From: Prochlorococcus sp. AG-670-N10
GTDB taxonomy: Bacteria; Cyanobacteriota; Cyanobacteriia; PCC-6307; Cyanobiaceae
Direction: 5' to 3'
Assembly: GCA_003209065.1 (NCBI GenBank)
Contig: QCSX01000002.1
Location: 1-64,000, forward strand
DNA length: 64,000 bases
Shown: positions 19,496-29,026 of the stretch, piece after piece
Position numbering within the stretch: the stretch's first letter is position 1
Layout of the letters: each line of letters opens with the position of its first letter
Made by a program: the position numbers and the translations under genes
The notes under the pieces: model-generated
Databases searched by the model: none
The model's input: the letters and a program-made list of their open reading frames with translations, nothing else
Told to the model about the DNA's origin: nothing

Positions 19496-19846
19496 CTAAT
19501 TTTTTTCTAGTATAGATCTAATACTTTTTAATTCTTCAAGAATTTGTAAAAGAGTATTTTGAGCTGCAGAAGATGGAGAATTAAAAACTTCTACAGTTAC
19601 TTCTTTAATTCTTAAAATATCTTTTGCAAATCTAGCAATTTCATTAGGGTGAAAACGTAATGGCTCTTTTTGATCTGTTCTATATTCAGGATTTAATTTT
19701 CTTGGGTTGAAACTAGGATTTAAATTCCTTAGATCGGTATTTGTATACCGGTAAACAGAGGCTCTTGATCGGTTAAGAAATTTTTGAACTTCATCAATAC
19801 CAACTAATTCTTCTGAACTAGAAATATTGGAATCTATATTGTCCAT
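19496..19846 (-). CDS. Small helix-turn-helix-like protein, unknown function
   Basis: A 116-residue soluble protein. Residues about 17-38 (GIDEVQKFLNRSRASVYRYT) look like a MerR/excisionase-type winged helix that recognises DNA. A basic middle follows, containing FHPNEIARFAKDILRIK, and then a C-terminal amphipathic helix (LLQILEELKSIRSILEKN) that may dimerise. This is consistent with a small regulator; no target is visible. The 98 bp downstream and 174 bp upstream are AT-rich without further genes. Confidence 0.6.
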   Translation of the reverse strand: MDNIDSNISSSEELVGIDEVQKFLNRSRASVYRYTNTDLRNLNPSFNPRKLNPEYRTDQKEPLRFHPNEIARFAKDILRIKEVTVEVFNSPSSAAQNTLLQILEELKSIRSILEKN

Positions 19847-20020
19847 AACTTTATTAAAATGCCATCAAGGTTAATGAAACTACCTAAAAGTTTTAAGTTT
19901 TATTATTGAAGAAATTAGCAGAAAGGATAAATCTAAACTACCTGCCTTTAGGGACTCAAGACACTTTAATTATTTTTACAAGTTAATTGATAAAATTAAT
20001 AATATAGTAAATTCATTTAT

Positions 20021-21829
20021 ATGCGCGTCACCACCTCATTTCCTCTGGCGACGCTTCGTGATACTCCTTCTGAAGCAGAAATTATTTCTCATCAATTACT
20101 CTTAAAAGGGGGGTATATTCGCAGAGTTAATAGTGGCATCTATGCATACATGCCAATAATGCTTAGAGTAATCGAAAAAATATCTACCATAATTGAAAAG
20201 GAACTTAATAATATTTATTGTTCGAAATTACTTTTACCCCAACTCCACCCAGCAGAATTATGGAAAAAAAGTGAAAGATGGGAAGGTTACACTGCGGGAG
20301 AAGGCATAATGTTTAATTTAAAGGATAGACAAGGAAAAGAATTTGGCTTGGCGCCTACACATGAAGAAGTCATTACAAGTATTGCATCAGAAATGATAAA
20401 TTCATATAAACAGCTGCCTTTATGTTTTTACCAAATACAAACAAAATTTAGAGATGAAATAAGACCTAGATTTGGATTAATGAGGAGTAGGGAATTTATA
20501 ATGAAGGATGCTTATTCTTTTCACTCTTCAAAAGAAGATTTAGCTTCTTTTTACGAAAAAATGGAAAAAGCTTATGAAAATATTTTTAAAAATTGTGGAT
20601 TAGATACAGTCGGCGTGGATGCCGATAGTGGAGCAATTGGAGGAGCAGCATCTAAAGAGTTTATGGTAACAGCAGATGCAGGGGAAGATTCTATTTTATT
20701 TACTGAGAGTGGTTCATATGCGGCCAATATTGAAAAAGCGGTTTCTTTACCATCCAAAGAGATTCCTTTAATAAGATCCCATGAAGAATGGATAGAAACC
20801 CCTAATCAAAAATCGATTGTTGATATTTGTCAAAATAATAATTTAGATGCAAGTCAAATAATTAAAGTCGTTATATTCCTTGCAAAATTTGAAGATAAAT
20901 CTGAAGTCCCAATCCTCGCATGTATTAGAGGAGATCAAAATATTAATGAAGTCAAGCTTTTTAATTTGATAAACAAAAAATATATTTCAAACTTGATTCA
21001 CCTAAAAATAGTCGATGACAATGCCATTATTAATAAAAATCTAACTAATTTTCCATTAGGTTTTATTGGGCCAGACATAAATGATGAAACAATAAAAATT
21101 AATTCCAGTTGGGATAAAAGTTGGATAAGAATCGCTGACTACTCCGCCAGTAGTCTTTCAATTTTTGTGAGTGGTGGTAATAAAGTTGATTTTCACAAAG
21201 TATTCCGTGCGTTTTCATTTATTGAGAAAAAGTTTTTAATATCAGATATAAGGAATGCAAAAAAAGGAGATTGCATCAGCCAGGAAAGTAATGAAGAATT
21301 AAAAGAAAGAAGAGGTATCGAAATTGGACATATTTTTCAATTAGGCCAAAAATATAGTGAGAAATTAAATGCAAAGTTTTCTGATAAGAATGGTCAATTG
21401 AAAAATTTATGGATGGGTTGTTATGGAATAGGCGTAACAAGGATAGCCCAGGCAGCAATTGAACAGAATCATGATGAAAATGGTATTTCTTGGCCAATTC
21501 AAATTTCTCCGTTTGAGATTTTAATTATTCCAACTAATTTGAAAGATCCCATTCAAAAAGCACTTACTCAAGAGATTTATGAAGAGTTTATAAGCAACCA
21601 AATCGATGTTCTCCTTGACGACCGAGATGATAGAGCAGGAGTGAAATTTAAAGATGCAGATTTAATTGGAATTCCTTTTCAAATAATTATTGGCAGAGAC
21701 TCAATTAATAAAGAAGTAGAATTCTTCTCTAGATCAAGCAAAAGTAAAATTAAAATAGCATCTAAAAATTTATTAGAGAAATTTATTTCCGAATCAAAAG
21801 TAATGTACAATAAAAATTCTAAAAACTAA
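20021..21829 (+). CDS. proS: Prolyl-tRNA synthetase (bacterial type)
   Basis: The 602-residue class II synthetase charges tRNA-Pro. It has the start RVTTSFPLATLRDTP, motif 1 around GIYAYMPIMLRV, and motif 2 in FRDEIRPRFGLMRSREFIMKDAYSF. The editing-type insertion spans about 225-385. Motif 3 is MGCYGIGVTRI, followed by the anticodon-binding domain with LLDDRDDRAGVKFKDADLIGIP. Length fits the bacterial form with the insertion domain. It precedes psb27 by 20 bp. Confidence 0.97.
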   Translation: MRVTTSFPLATLRDTPSEAEIISHQLLLKGGYIRRVNSGIYAYMPIMLRVIEKISTIIEKELNNIYCSKLLLPQLHPAELWKKSERWEGYTAGEGIMFNLKDRQGKEFGLAPTHEEVITSIASEMINSYKQLPLCFYQIQTKFRDEIRPRFGLMRSREFIMKDAYSFHSSKEDLASFYEKMEKAYENIFKNCGLDTVGVDADSGAIGGAASKEFMVTADAGEDSILFTESGSYAANIEKAVSLPSKEIPLIRSHEEWIETPNQKSIVDICQNNNLDASQIIKVVIFLAKFEDKSEVPILACIRGDQNINEVKLFNLINKKYISNLIHLKIVDDNAIINKNLTNFPLGFIGPDINDETIKINSSWDKSWIRIADYSASSLSIFVSGGNKVDFHKVFRAFSFIEKKFLISDIRNAKKGDCISQESNEELKERRGIEIGHIFQLGQKYSEKLNAKFSDKNGQLKNLWMGCYGIGVTRIAQAAIEQNHDENGISWPIQISPFEILIIPTNLKDPIQKALTQEIYEEFISNQIDVLLDDRDDRAGVKFKDADLIGIPFQIIIGRDSINKEVEFFSRSSKSKIKIASKNLLEKFISESKVMYNKNSKN

Positions 21830-21849
21830 AATTTATTCGGAGTTAAGTT

Positions 21850-22287
21850 ATGTTAGTTAAAAAGATGACTGAATTATTTTCTAGATTTTTTGTAAAAGCA
21901 ATATCTTTTGTTATTTGTATATCTGTTTTTTTTACAATATTTAATTCTCCATCATATGCAGCAAAGACTTCTATGACAGGTGATTATGCAAAAGACACAA
22001 TATCAGTTGTTAAAACCCTAAAAATTGCCGTTGAAACTCCAAAAGATTCTCCTGATAAGGATAAGGTTAGAGATGAATCACTTGCTCTAATAACTGATTA
22101 TATTTCTAGATACAGAAACAGAGGCATGGTTAATAAAACTCAATCATTTACTACAATGCAGACAGCATTAAATGCCATGGCAGGTCATTACAAAAACTTT
22201 GCAACTAGGCCTCTACCAGATAAGCTTAAAGAGCGTTTAACTAAAGAATTCACTCTTGCCGAAAAAATGGTTCTCAGAGAAAGTTAA
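21850..22287 (+). CDS. psb27: Photosystem II assembly protein Psb27
   Basis: Psb27 binds the lumenal face of CP43 during assembly and repair of photosystem II. The 145-residue precursor has a signal sequence ending near SPSYAAKT and the four-helix core: GDYAKDTISVVKTLK, VRDESLALITDYISRYRNRG, TMQTALNAMAGHYKNF, and LPDKLKERLTKEFTLAEKMV. The Synechocystis protein is lipid-modified on a cysteine. Here the signal region has no cysteine at the cleavage site (its only cysteine, about residue 22, lies within the hydrophobic core), so this form is probably not a lipoprotein. An alternative ATG lies six codons in. Confidence 0.92.
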   Translation: MLVKKMTELFSRFFVKAISFVICISVFFTIFNSPSYAAKTSMTGDYAKDTISVVKTLKIAVETPKDSPDKDKVRDESLALITDYISRYRNRGMVNKTQSFTTMQTALNAMAGHYKNFATRPLPDKLKERLTKEFTLAEKMVLRES

Positions 22288-22296
22288 TACAAATGA

Positions 22297-23679
<1,383 letters not shown>

Positions 23680-23697
23680 TCAAGAAATCTGATCTCA

Positions 23698-24714
23698 ATG
23701 ATAGAAAAAAACAACCTTTTTGATCTAAAAAAAGATATAGACCTTATTGGATTAGGAAATGCAATAGTTGATATTATTGTTAATGTGGATGATGAATTTT
23801 TAGAGATAAATACCCTCAAAAAAGGATCTATGAATCTTATCAACTCTAATGAATCTGAAGATTTATTAGAACATTGCACAGTAATTAAAAAAATATCAGG
23901 GGGGTCGTCTGCTAATACTGTCGTATGCTTGGCTGAATTAGATAATAATGTTCAATTTATTGGAAGAGTAAAGAATGACAATTTTGGAAATTTCTTCTCT
24001 ACTGATATTAAAAGAAGTAATACTATTTTTAACACCCCGCCAATAGATAAAGGACCCTCAAGTGCACATTCAATAATTTTTATAACTCCAGATGCGCAAA
24101 GAACAATGTGCACATATTTGGGGGCTTCAATTGAATTTGAACCTAAAGATGTAAATTATAAGTTAATAGCACATAGCAAATATTTATACTTGGAAGGATA
24201 CTTATGGGATAGTGATTTAGCCAAAAATGCCTTTCTTCAAGCTGCAAAGCTTGCCAAAGAATCCGATACAAAAATAATACTTTCATTATCGGACTCTTTT
24301 TGTGTAGATAGGCATCGAGAAAGTTTCTTAGAATTAATTGAAAACTACATTGATATAGTTTTTTGTAATGAATCAGAAGTTTTGAGTCTATTTCAAGAAA
24401 ATGATTTACAAAGATGCCAAGAATCTATTTCTTCAATATGTGAATTAGTAATAATCACTTTAGGAAGTAATGGTTCTTTAGTTGTCAATAAAGGCAAGTC
24501 TGAAGAAATAAAACCAAAAATATTAGGAAAAATTATTGATACAACCGGCGCAGGAGATCTTTATGCTGGTGGATTTATACATGGACTAATTAATAATTAT
24601 TCTTTAAAAAAGTGCGGAGAAATAGGCTCAATATGCGCTGGTCATATAATTACTCAGTTAGGTTCTAGATCTAATATTAATCTTCAAAAGTTATTACGGA
24701 CTCACTTGATTTGA
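23698..24714 (+). CDS. PfkB-family carbohydrate kinase (ribokinase/adenosine kinase-like)
   Basis: The 338-residue protein has the two PfkB signatures. The first is ISGGSSANTVVCLAELD with FIGRVKNDNFG. The second is DTTGAGDLYAGGFIHGL, with the catalytic aspartate in GAGD. The family phosphorylates sugars or nucleosides with ATP. The overall layout resembles cyanobacterial kinases annotated as adenosine or fructokinase-like, but the substrate cannot be assigned. It overlaps the convergent cutA by 21 bp. Confidence 0.9.
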   Translation: MIEKNNLFDLKKDIDLIGLGNAIVDIIVNVDDEFLEINTLKKGSMNLINSNESEDLLEHCTVIKKISGGSSANTVVCLAELDNNVQFIGRVKNDNFGNFFSTDIKRSNTIFNTPPIDKGPSSAHSIIFITPDAQRTMCTYLGASIEFEPKDVNYKLIAHSKYLYLEGYLWDSDLAKNAFLQAAKLAKESDTKIILSLSDSFCVDRHRESFLELIENYIDIVFCNESEVLSLFQENDLQRCQESISSICELVIITLGSNGSLVVNKGKSEEIKPKILGKIIDTTGAGDLYAGGFIHGLINNYSLKKCGEIGSICAGHIITQLGSRSNINLQKLLRTHLI

Positions 24715-25020
24715 ACAAGATTTATTTACCCAATTAGAATATTTTTTTTCAGAATTAAACTTTTTATAAATAATTTGAGGAACATCATAAGATATCTGCT
24801 TTTGTAAGAAAACTACCAAAGCATTTTTCAATTCTGGTTTACTTTTTATTATAATTTCCAACTCATTAACCTCCTCAATTTTTCCTTTCCACTCATAAAT
24901 GGAATTAATCTCTTTTAATGAGACACACGCTGCAAGCTTTTTTTTGAGTAATAATTTAGCTATTTTTTTAGCTGCTTTTTTATTACATTCAGTTGCTACC
25001 AAAAGTAAAACTTTCTTCAT
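24694..25020 (-). CDS. cutA: CutA-type divalent-cation tolerance protein
   Basis: The 108-residue protein has the CutA1 pattern: VLLLVATECNKKAAKKIAKLLLKKKLAACV, then INSIYEWKGKIEE with the family tryptophan, ELEIIIKSK, and YDVPQIIYKKF at the C-terminus. CutA1 forms a trimer with a PII-like fold and has been linked to copper and other divalent cations; its molecular role is still debated. Its start overlaps the cobK stop by 4 bp (ATGA). Confidence 0.9.
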   Translation of the reverse strand: MKKVLLLVATECNKKAAKKIAKLLLKKKLAACVSLKEINSIYEWKGKIEEVNELEIIIKSKPELKNALVVFLQKQISYDVPQIIYKKFNSEKKYSNWVNKSCSNQVSP

Positions 25021-25826
25021 CCTAAAGTGATGTTTTTACCAGTTAATTGATTTATCAACTTATCATAATCAAAAAATATAAGCGAGTTTCTAATTTTTAG
25101 GTTTGGCCTTTTTACTAAAAATAAATTCATATCACTTTTATAAACAATTTCCTCCCAATTCATTTGTGCATAACTTCCAGAATCTCTGCAAAGTATATAA
25201 TCTATCTTCCAATGATCACATAGTTTTTTTTCTAAAATGTTTCCTTTGTTTTTACTAGGTTCGAGTATTGCTATGTTTGAATTTTTTATACATGAGGCAA
25301 AAGCTTTGGATATGCTTTCATATGTTGGAATTACTCTTGTAAATACATTTGCACCACATTTTAAATAATAACTTGCCGTCTCATTTAGTAATCTAGATCC
25401 TATTGCTAAAAGAATATTTTTATTTACTAAAACTTCCTTGTTTATATTTTTTAAATCCTTTATGTAGTTAAAGTTTTTAAATGTTTTTATTTCCGATTTT
25501 CTCTCAAAAGCCAAAAGAGGCTTTTTGATTTTTTTACATGCTTCATCTAGATTTTGAGAAATAATTAAAGCAAATGGATGAGTTGCATCTATTACATAAT
25601 TAATTTTATTTTTTTCAATAAAGTTGATGATTTCACTTGAATCATTTAATTTTCCTGTAATGATGTGTAACTTTGAATTTTCAACGTAAGATTTACTTGC
25701 TTTATGCGTGACAACACTTACAAACACTACATAATTAAGTTTTAATAGTTTGTTAACTATGACTGGTCCATCTGAAGTTCCTGAAAGGATCCAAACATTT
25801 TCGTGGCAATTTTCTGAATTGTGCAT
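25017..25826 (-). CDS. cobK: Precorrin-6A reductase
   Basis: The enzyme reduces precorrin-6A with NAD(P)H in B12 synthesis. The frame runs further upstream, but the start is placed at the ATG at 25824-25826. That gives 269 residues and the correct N-terminus (MHNSENCHENVWILSGTSDG), and it avoids overlap with the divergent ssb gene. Visible features are the GTSDGP nucleotide loop, YVIDATHPFALIISQNL (the family's DATHP motif), KPLLAFERK, AIGSRLLN and CRDSGSYAQMNWE. It precedes cutA with a 4-base overlap. Confidence 0.92.
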   Translation of the reverse strand: MHNSENCHENVWILSGTSDGPVIVNKLLKLNYVVFVSVVTHKASKSYVENSKLHIITGKLNDSSEIINFIEKNKINYVIDATHPFALIISQNLDEACKKIKKPLLAFERKSEIKTFKNFNYIKDLKNINKEVLVNKNILLAIGSRLLNETASYYLKCGANVFTRVIPTYESISKAFASCIKNSNIAILEPSKNKGNILEKKLCDHWKIDYILCRDSGSYAQMNWEEIVYKSDMNLFLVKRPNLKIRNSLIFFDYDKLINQLTGKNITLG

Positions 25827-25855
25827 CAATATATTTGTAATTAAATAGAAAGTTA

Positions 25856-26305
25856 ATGAATCATTGTTTAATTCAAGCCGTAATAAATAGCGCTCCTCAG
25901 ATGAGATATACCAAAGAGAATAAAACACCCATTGCTGAAATGAGCGTTAATTTCAAAGGATTACGCGATGAAGATCCATTTAGAGAATTAAAAGTTTTAG
26001 GTTGGGGTACTATTGCGCAAGAAATGGTGGGAGAATTAAAAGAAGGTCAAAACATAGTTATTGAGGGACGTCTAAGAATGAACTCAGTAACCAGAAAAGA
26101 TGGCACTAAGGAAAAGCAGCCTGAACTGACAGCTTCAAGAATTCATAATATAAGTCCTGGAGTACAAATAACCTCAGAGAAAAAAGAAACTAACATTTCT
26201 CATAGCAACAATAGCAATTCTTCTGAAGAGAAACCGGGAAATACCGAAAATTCACAATGGAACACCTCTCCTTTAGTCCCTGAAGTTGACGAAATACCCT
26301 TTTAA
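25856..26305 (+). CDS. ssb: Single-stranded DNA-binding protein
   Basis: The 149-residue protein has one OB fold (about 1-105). Visible family segments include PIAEMSVNFKG, VLGWGTIAQEM, GQNIVIEGRLRM and RKDGTKEKQPELTASRIH. A disordered Ser/Asn-rich linker follows, and it ends with the acidic, hydrophobic tip EVDEIPF that recruits replication and repair partners. The start is divergent from cobK with 29 bp between the two starts, so promoters must lie close or within the genes. Confidence 0.93.
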   Translation: MNHCLIQAVINSAPQMRYTKENKTPIAEMSVNFKGLRDEDPFRELKVLGWGTIAQEMVGELKEGQNIVIEGRLRMNSVTRKDGTKEKQPELTASRIHNISPGVQITSEKKETNISHSNNSNSSEEKPGNTENSQWNTSPLVPEVDEIPF

Positions 26306-26307
26306 AA

Positions 26308-26490
26308 TCAAGTCTCAATATTTGATTCTTGAACACGTATAATAAGTTTGCTTATTTTTCTTTCAAGATCAGCCAGTTCACCCCTAATCTCTGACCATTT
26401 ACCTTTATCAAGATTCTCTAACAACCATGCTCTATCTTGATCAAGTTTTAAAATTAAATCTTCTTGATTTGTAGAATTATGATCTTGCAT
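26308..26490 (-). CDS. Small conserved-type helical protein, unknown function
   Basis: A 60-residue protein predicted to be a helical hairpin, with heptad-like spacing in LILKLDQDRAWLLENLD and LADLERKISKLIIRVQ. No signal peptide or membrane segment is seen. The gene converges with ssb (2 bp gap) and diverges from the DUF2854 gene. I do not recognise the family. Its charge pattern and codon use look genuinely coding. Confidence 0.5.
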   Translation of the reverse strand: MQDHNSTNQEDLILKLDQDRAWLLENLDKGKWSEIRGELADLERKISKLIIRVQESNIET

Positions 26491-26520
26491 AGTATAAAAT
26501 AACTTTTCTAATAAAACAAA

Positions 26521-27051
26521 ATGAAGAAATACCTATCTCCTGCAAACATAATAACAGTCGCAGGAGGTGTTTTGGCTTTTATTGGGATGACAGCTTATTT
26601 TACTGATTCAGTAAATCTAAGCGTGCCTACGTTTTTTTATGGAGTCCCTATTTTACTAATTGGACTTGGTTTGAAAACTTCTGAAATACCTCCAGTTAAA
26701 TTAGTAAATAGAAATGATTTTAAGAAAAATAAATTTAATAGACCCAAAGAATTAACCGAATTGGTTAGAGATGTAACCAGATGGAGGTATGGAATAAAAG
26801 CGCATCTTGAATCTTCATTAGAGGCCTTAAATTTATGGAATGAAGATAATCCTCCCCAACTTAAAGAGATTGAAGAAATTACAAAAGAAGAAAAGAATGG
26901 TTTTAAGATGCATTTTGAAATCAATGATGTCCCCTTTGAACAATGGATTGAGAAACAAGAGAGATTAAACAGGTTTTTCGTCAAAGGTCTTGAATCAGAA
27001 TTTATTATGAACGATAATGAAAAGGAATTTGATTTGATTTTCTTTTATTAA
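26521..27051 (+). CDS. DUF2854 membrane protein
   Basis: A 176-residue protein with two membrane helices near the N-terminus (about 8-28 and 35-50: [20 protein letters not shown] and [18 protein letters not shown]), then a soluble domain of about 120 residues. The sequence fits the DUF2854 family found in cyanobacteria and plants, whose function I do not know. It lies 11 bp upstream of argB. Confidence 0.75.
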   Translation: MKKYLSPANIITVAGGVLAFIGMTAYFTDSVNLSVPTFFYGVPILLIGLGLKTSEIPPVKLVNRNDFKKNKFNRPKELTELVRDVTRWRYGIKAHLESSLEALNLWNEDNPPQLKEIEEITKEEKNGFKMHFEINDVPFEQWIEKQERLNRFFVKGLESEFIMNDNEKEFDLIFFY

Positions 27052-27062
27052 ATATTCTTTTC

Positions 27063-27917
27063 ATGATGGATGATTCCCTAAGAGTATCAATATTAAGCGA
27101 GGCACTTCCATACATACAAAGTTTTTCAGGTAGAAAAATTGTTGTTAAGTATGGTGGTTCTATTATGGAAGATGAAAAATTAAAAGAAGCTTTCTTCAGA
27201 GATATTGCTCTATTATCAAGTGTAGGTGTACACCCAGTCGTTATACATGGTGGTGGTCCCGAAATCAATCGTTGGCTAAACAAATTAGAAATATCACCAA
27301 AATTTGAAAATGGGTTAAGAGTTACCGATGAGAAAACAATGGAAATAGTTGAGATGGTGCTTATGGGAAGAGTAAATAAACAGATTGTTAGGGGGATCAA
27401 TAAAACAGGTTCATTAGCTGTAGGAATTTCAGGACTCGATGGTAACTTAATTCAGTCAAGAGAATTAGGAGATGGAAGTCATGGATTAGTTGGAGAGGTA
27501 ACACAAATCAACCCTGATTTATTAGATCCTCTTATTACGAAAGGATATATTCCTGTTATATCAAGTATTGGATCTACAGCAGATGGCATTTCTCATAACA
27601 TCAATGCTGATTTCGTAGCAGGCGAAGTTGCTGCTGCAATAAATGCAGAAAAACTTATTCTTTTAACTGATACTCCAGGGATACTAAAAGAAAGAGATAA
27701 CCCAAATAGTCTCGCAAAACAAATCAATCTAAAAGAGGCCAGAAAATTTATTGAAAAAAATATTGTTTCTAATGGCATGCTACCAAAAACGGAATGTTGT
27801 ATTAGAGCCCTTGCTCAAGGAGTAAAAGCTGCCCATATAATTGACGGAAGGATTGAACATTCATTACTTCTAGAAATTTTCACAAATTCAGGTATTGGAA
27901 CAATGATTAATGCTTGA
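27063..27917 (+). CDS. argB: Acetylglutamate kinase
   Basis: The 284-residue kinase makes N-acetylglutamyl phosphate, the second step of arginine synthesis. The amino-acid-kinase fold shows [81 protein letters not shown] and [13 protein letters not shown]. In cyanobacteria this enzyme is relieved from arginine inhibition by PII protein; that is family knowledge. Two tandem ATGs open the gene. Confidence 0.97.
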   Translation: MMDDSLRVSILSEALPYIQSFSGRKIVVKYGGSIMEDEKLKEAFFRDIALLSSVGVHPVVIHGGGPEINRWLNKLEISPKFENGLRVTDEKTMEIVEMVLMGRVNKQIVRGINKTGSLAVGISGLDGNLIQSRELGDGSHGLVGEVTQINPDLLDPLITKGYIPVISSIGSTADGISHNINADFVAGEVAAAINAEKLILLTDTPGILKERDNPNSLAKQINLKEARKFIEKNIVSNGMLPKTECCIRALAQGVKAAHIIDGRIEHSLLLEIFTNSGIGTMINA

Positions 27918-27919
27918 GA

Positions 27920-29026
27920 ATGGATTCATACAAGCAAGTTGTTGAAAAGGCAGAGTTAGCTCTTATTAAAGGTGAATATAATTTCTGTATTGAATATTTA
28001 TACCCAATAATCGAATCTTACCCTCCCTCCAGTAAAGAAGGTGCAAATTTACGAACCATACTAATTACAGCCCTATCGGGCATTAATAAAAAGGAAGAGG
28101 CAAAAATATTTTGCAAAGAACTTTTAAAATCTCTTGATTTTAAAGTGCGAGAAAATGCAAAGTATTTAATGGAGATTATCGATTCTCCTGAAATTAAAAA
28201 ACCTGAGAATTGGAATATTACTTTTGAAAGTAATCCTGCCTTAGACAAAACATCTCTTACCTCTCTAAAACCTAATAATCAGAAGAAAGAAAAAAAGTTT
28301 ATTGATACATCAAATATTCCAACTGGTCAAACAAAGCCATTTCAGAAAGGATTTATATTTATCATTTCTTTATTATTATTATTACTAATTCCACTGTTAA
28401 GCGGGTGCGTTAAAGTTGAAGACACTATAGATATTAGTGAGATTGACTCAATTAATAATAATTTCGAAATTGAAAGCAAATATATTAAAAAATTTCCTTG
28501 GCAAATAAATTTCGAACAAAAAATCAAAGAAATTTTTCCTGATGGAGAAATATCAACAGGAGAATTGGATTTTTCATTTAAAAATAAAAATCTAAGTATG
28601 GAAAGCGCTCAAGAAACTCTTTATAAAATACAAAAAATAGCCGGTGAAGTTTTAGGAGAGTCAACTGATCTAAAAATTGACAGTATTGAAAATAATTTTT
28701 TCTTTTTAAAAAAATATAACTTCAGAGTAGATTTTGATCTTCAAAATCTTTTATATGTAGAAGATTTAGAACTGACTCTCAATATTGTTAACCCAAATAA
28801 AGTTAGAGTGAGAGACCTAGAAAATTCTAATGTAGAAGTATCTAATAATTTTATAAAGTGGGAATTAATCCCTGGAGAATTAAATAGTCTGGAGTTCTCA
28901 TTTTGGAATTGGAACAAATTATTATTAGGATTTTTAATTATTTTGTTATTAATATCAATTGCTTATTTTTTAAGGTTTTATAGATACCAAATAGGATCTA
29001 ACTTTCCAGAACTTCCATCTAGTTAG
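27920..29026 (+). CDS. DUF3153 membrane protein with N-terminal TPR-like domain
   Basis: The predicted protein has about 368 residues. Residues 1-85 resemble a pair of TPR helices (KAELALIKGEYNFCIEYLYPIIES, LRTILITALSGINKKEEAKIFCKELL). A membrane helix follows near 145-165, ending LLLLIPLLSGCVKVEDTIDI, which looks like a lipobox. The DUF3153-type domain covers about 167-335, and a second membrane helix lies near the C-terminus. In related proteins the lipobox is N-terminal, so here the TPR part appears fused in front. An alternative TTG two codons upstream overlaps argB. It abuts priA tail to tail with no gap. Confidence 0.72.
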   Translation: MDSYKQVVEKAELALIKGEYNFCIEYLYPIIESYPPSSKEGANLRTILITALSGINKKEEAKIFCKELLKSLDFKVRENAKYLMEIIDSPEIKKPENWNITFESNPALDKTSLTSLKPNNQKKEKKFIDTSNIPTGQTKPFQKGFIFIISLLLLLLIPLLSGCVKVEDTIDISEIDSINNNFEIESKYIKKFPWQINFEQKIKEIFPDGEISTGELDFSFKNKNLSMESAQETLYKIQKIAGEVLGESTDLKIDSIENNFFFLKKYNFRVDFDLQNLLYVEDLELTLNIVNPNKVRVRDLENSNVEVSNNFIKWELIPGELNSLEFSFWNWNKLLLGFLIILLLISIAYFLRFYRYQIGSNFPELPSS

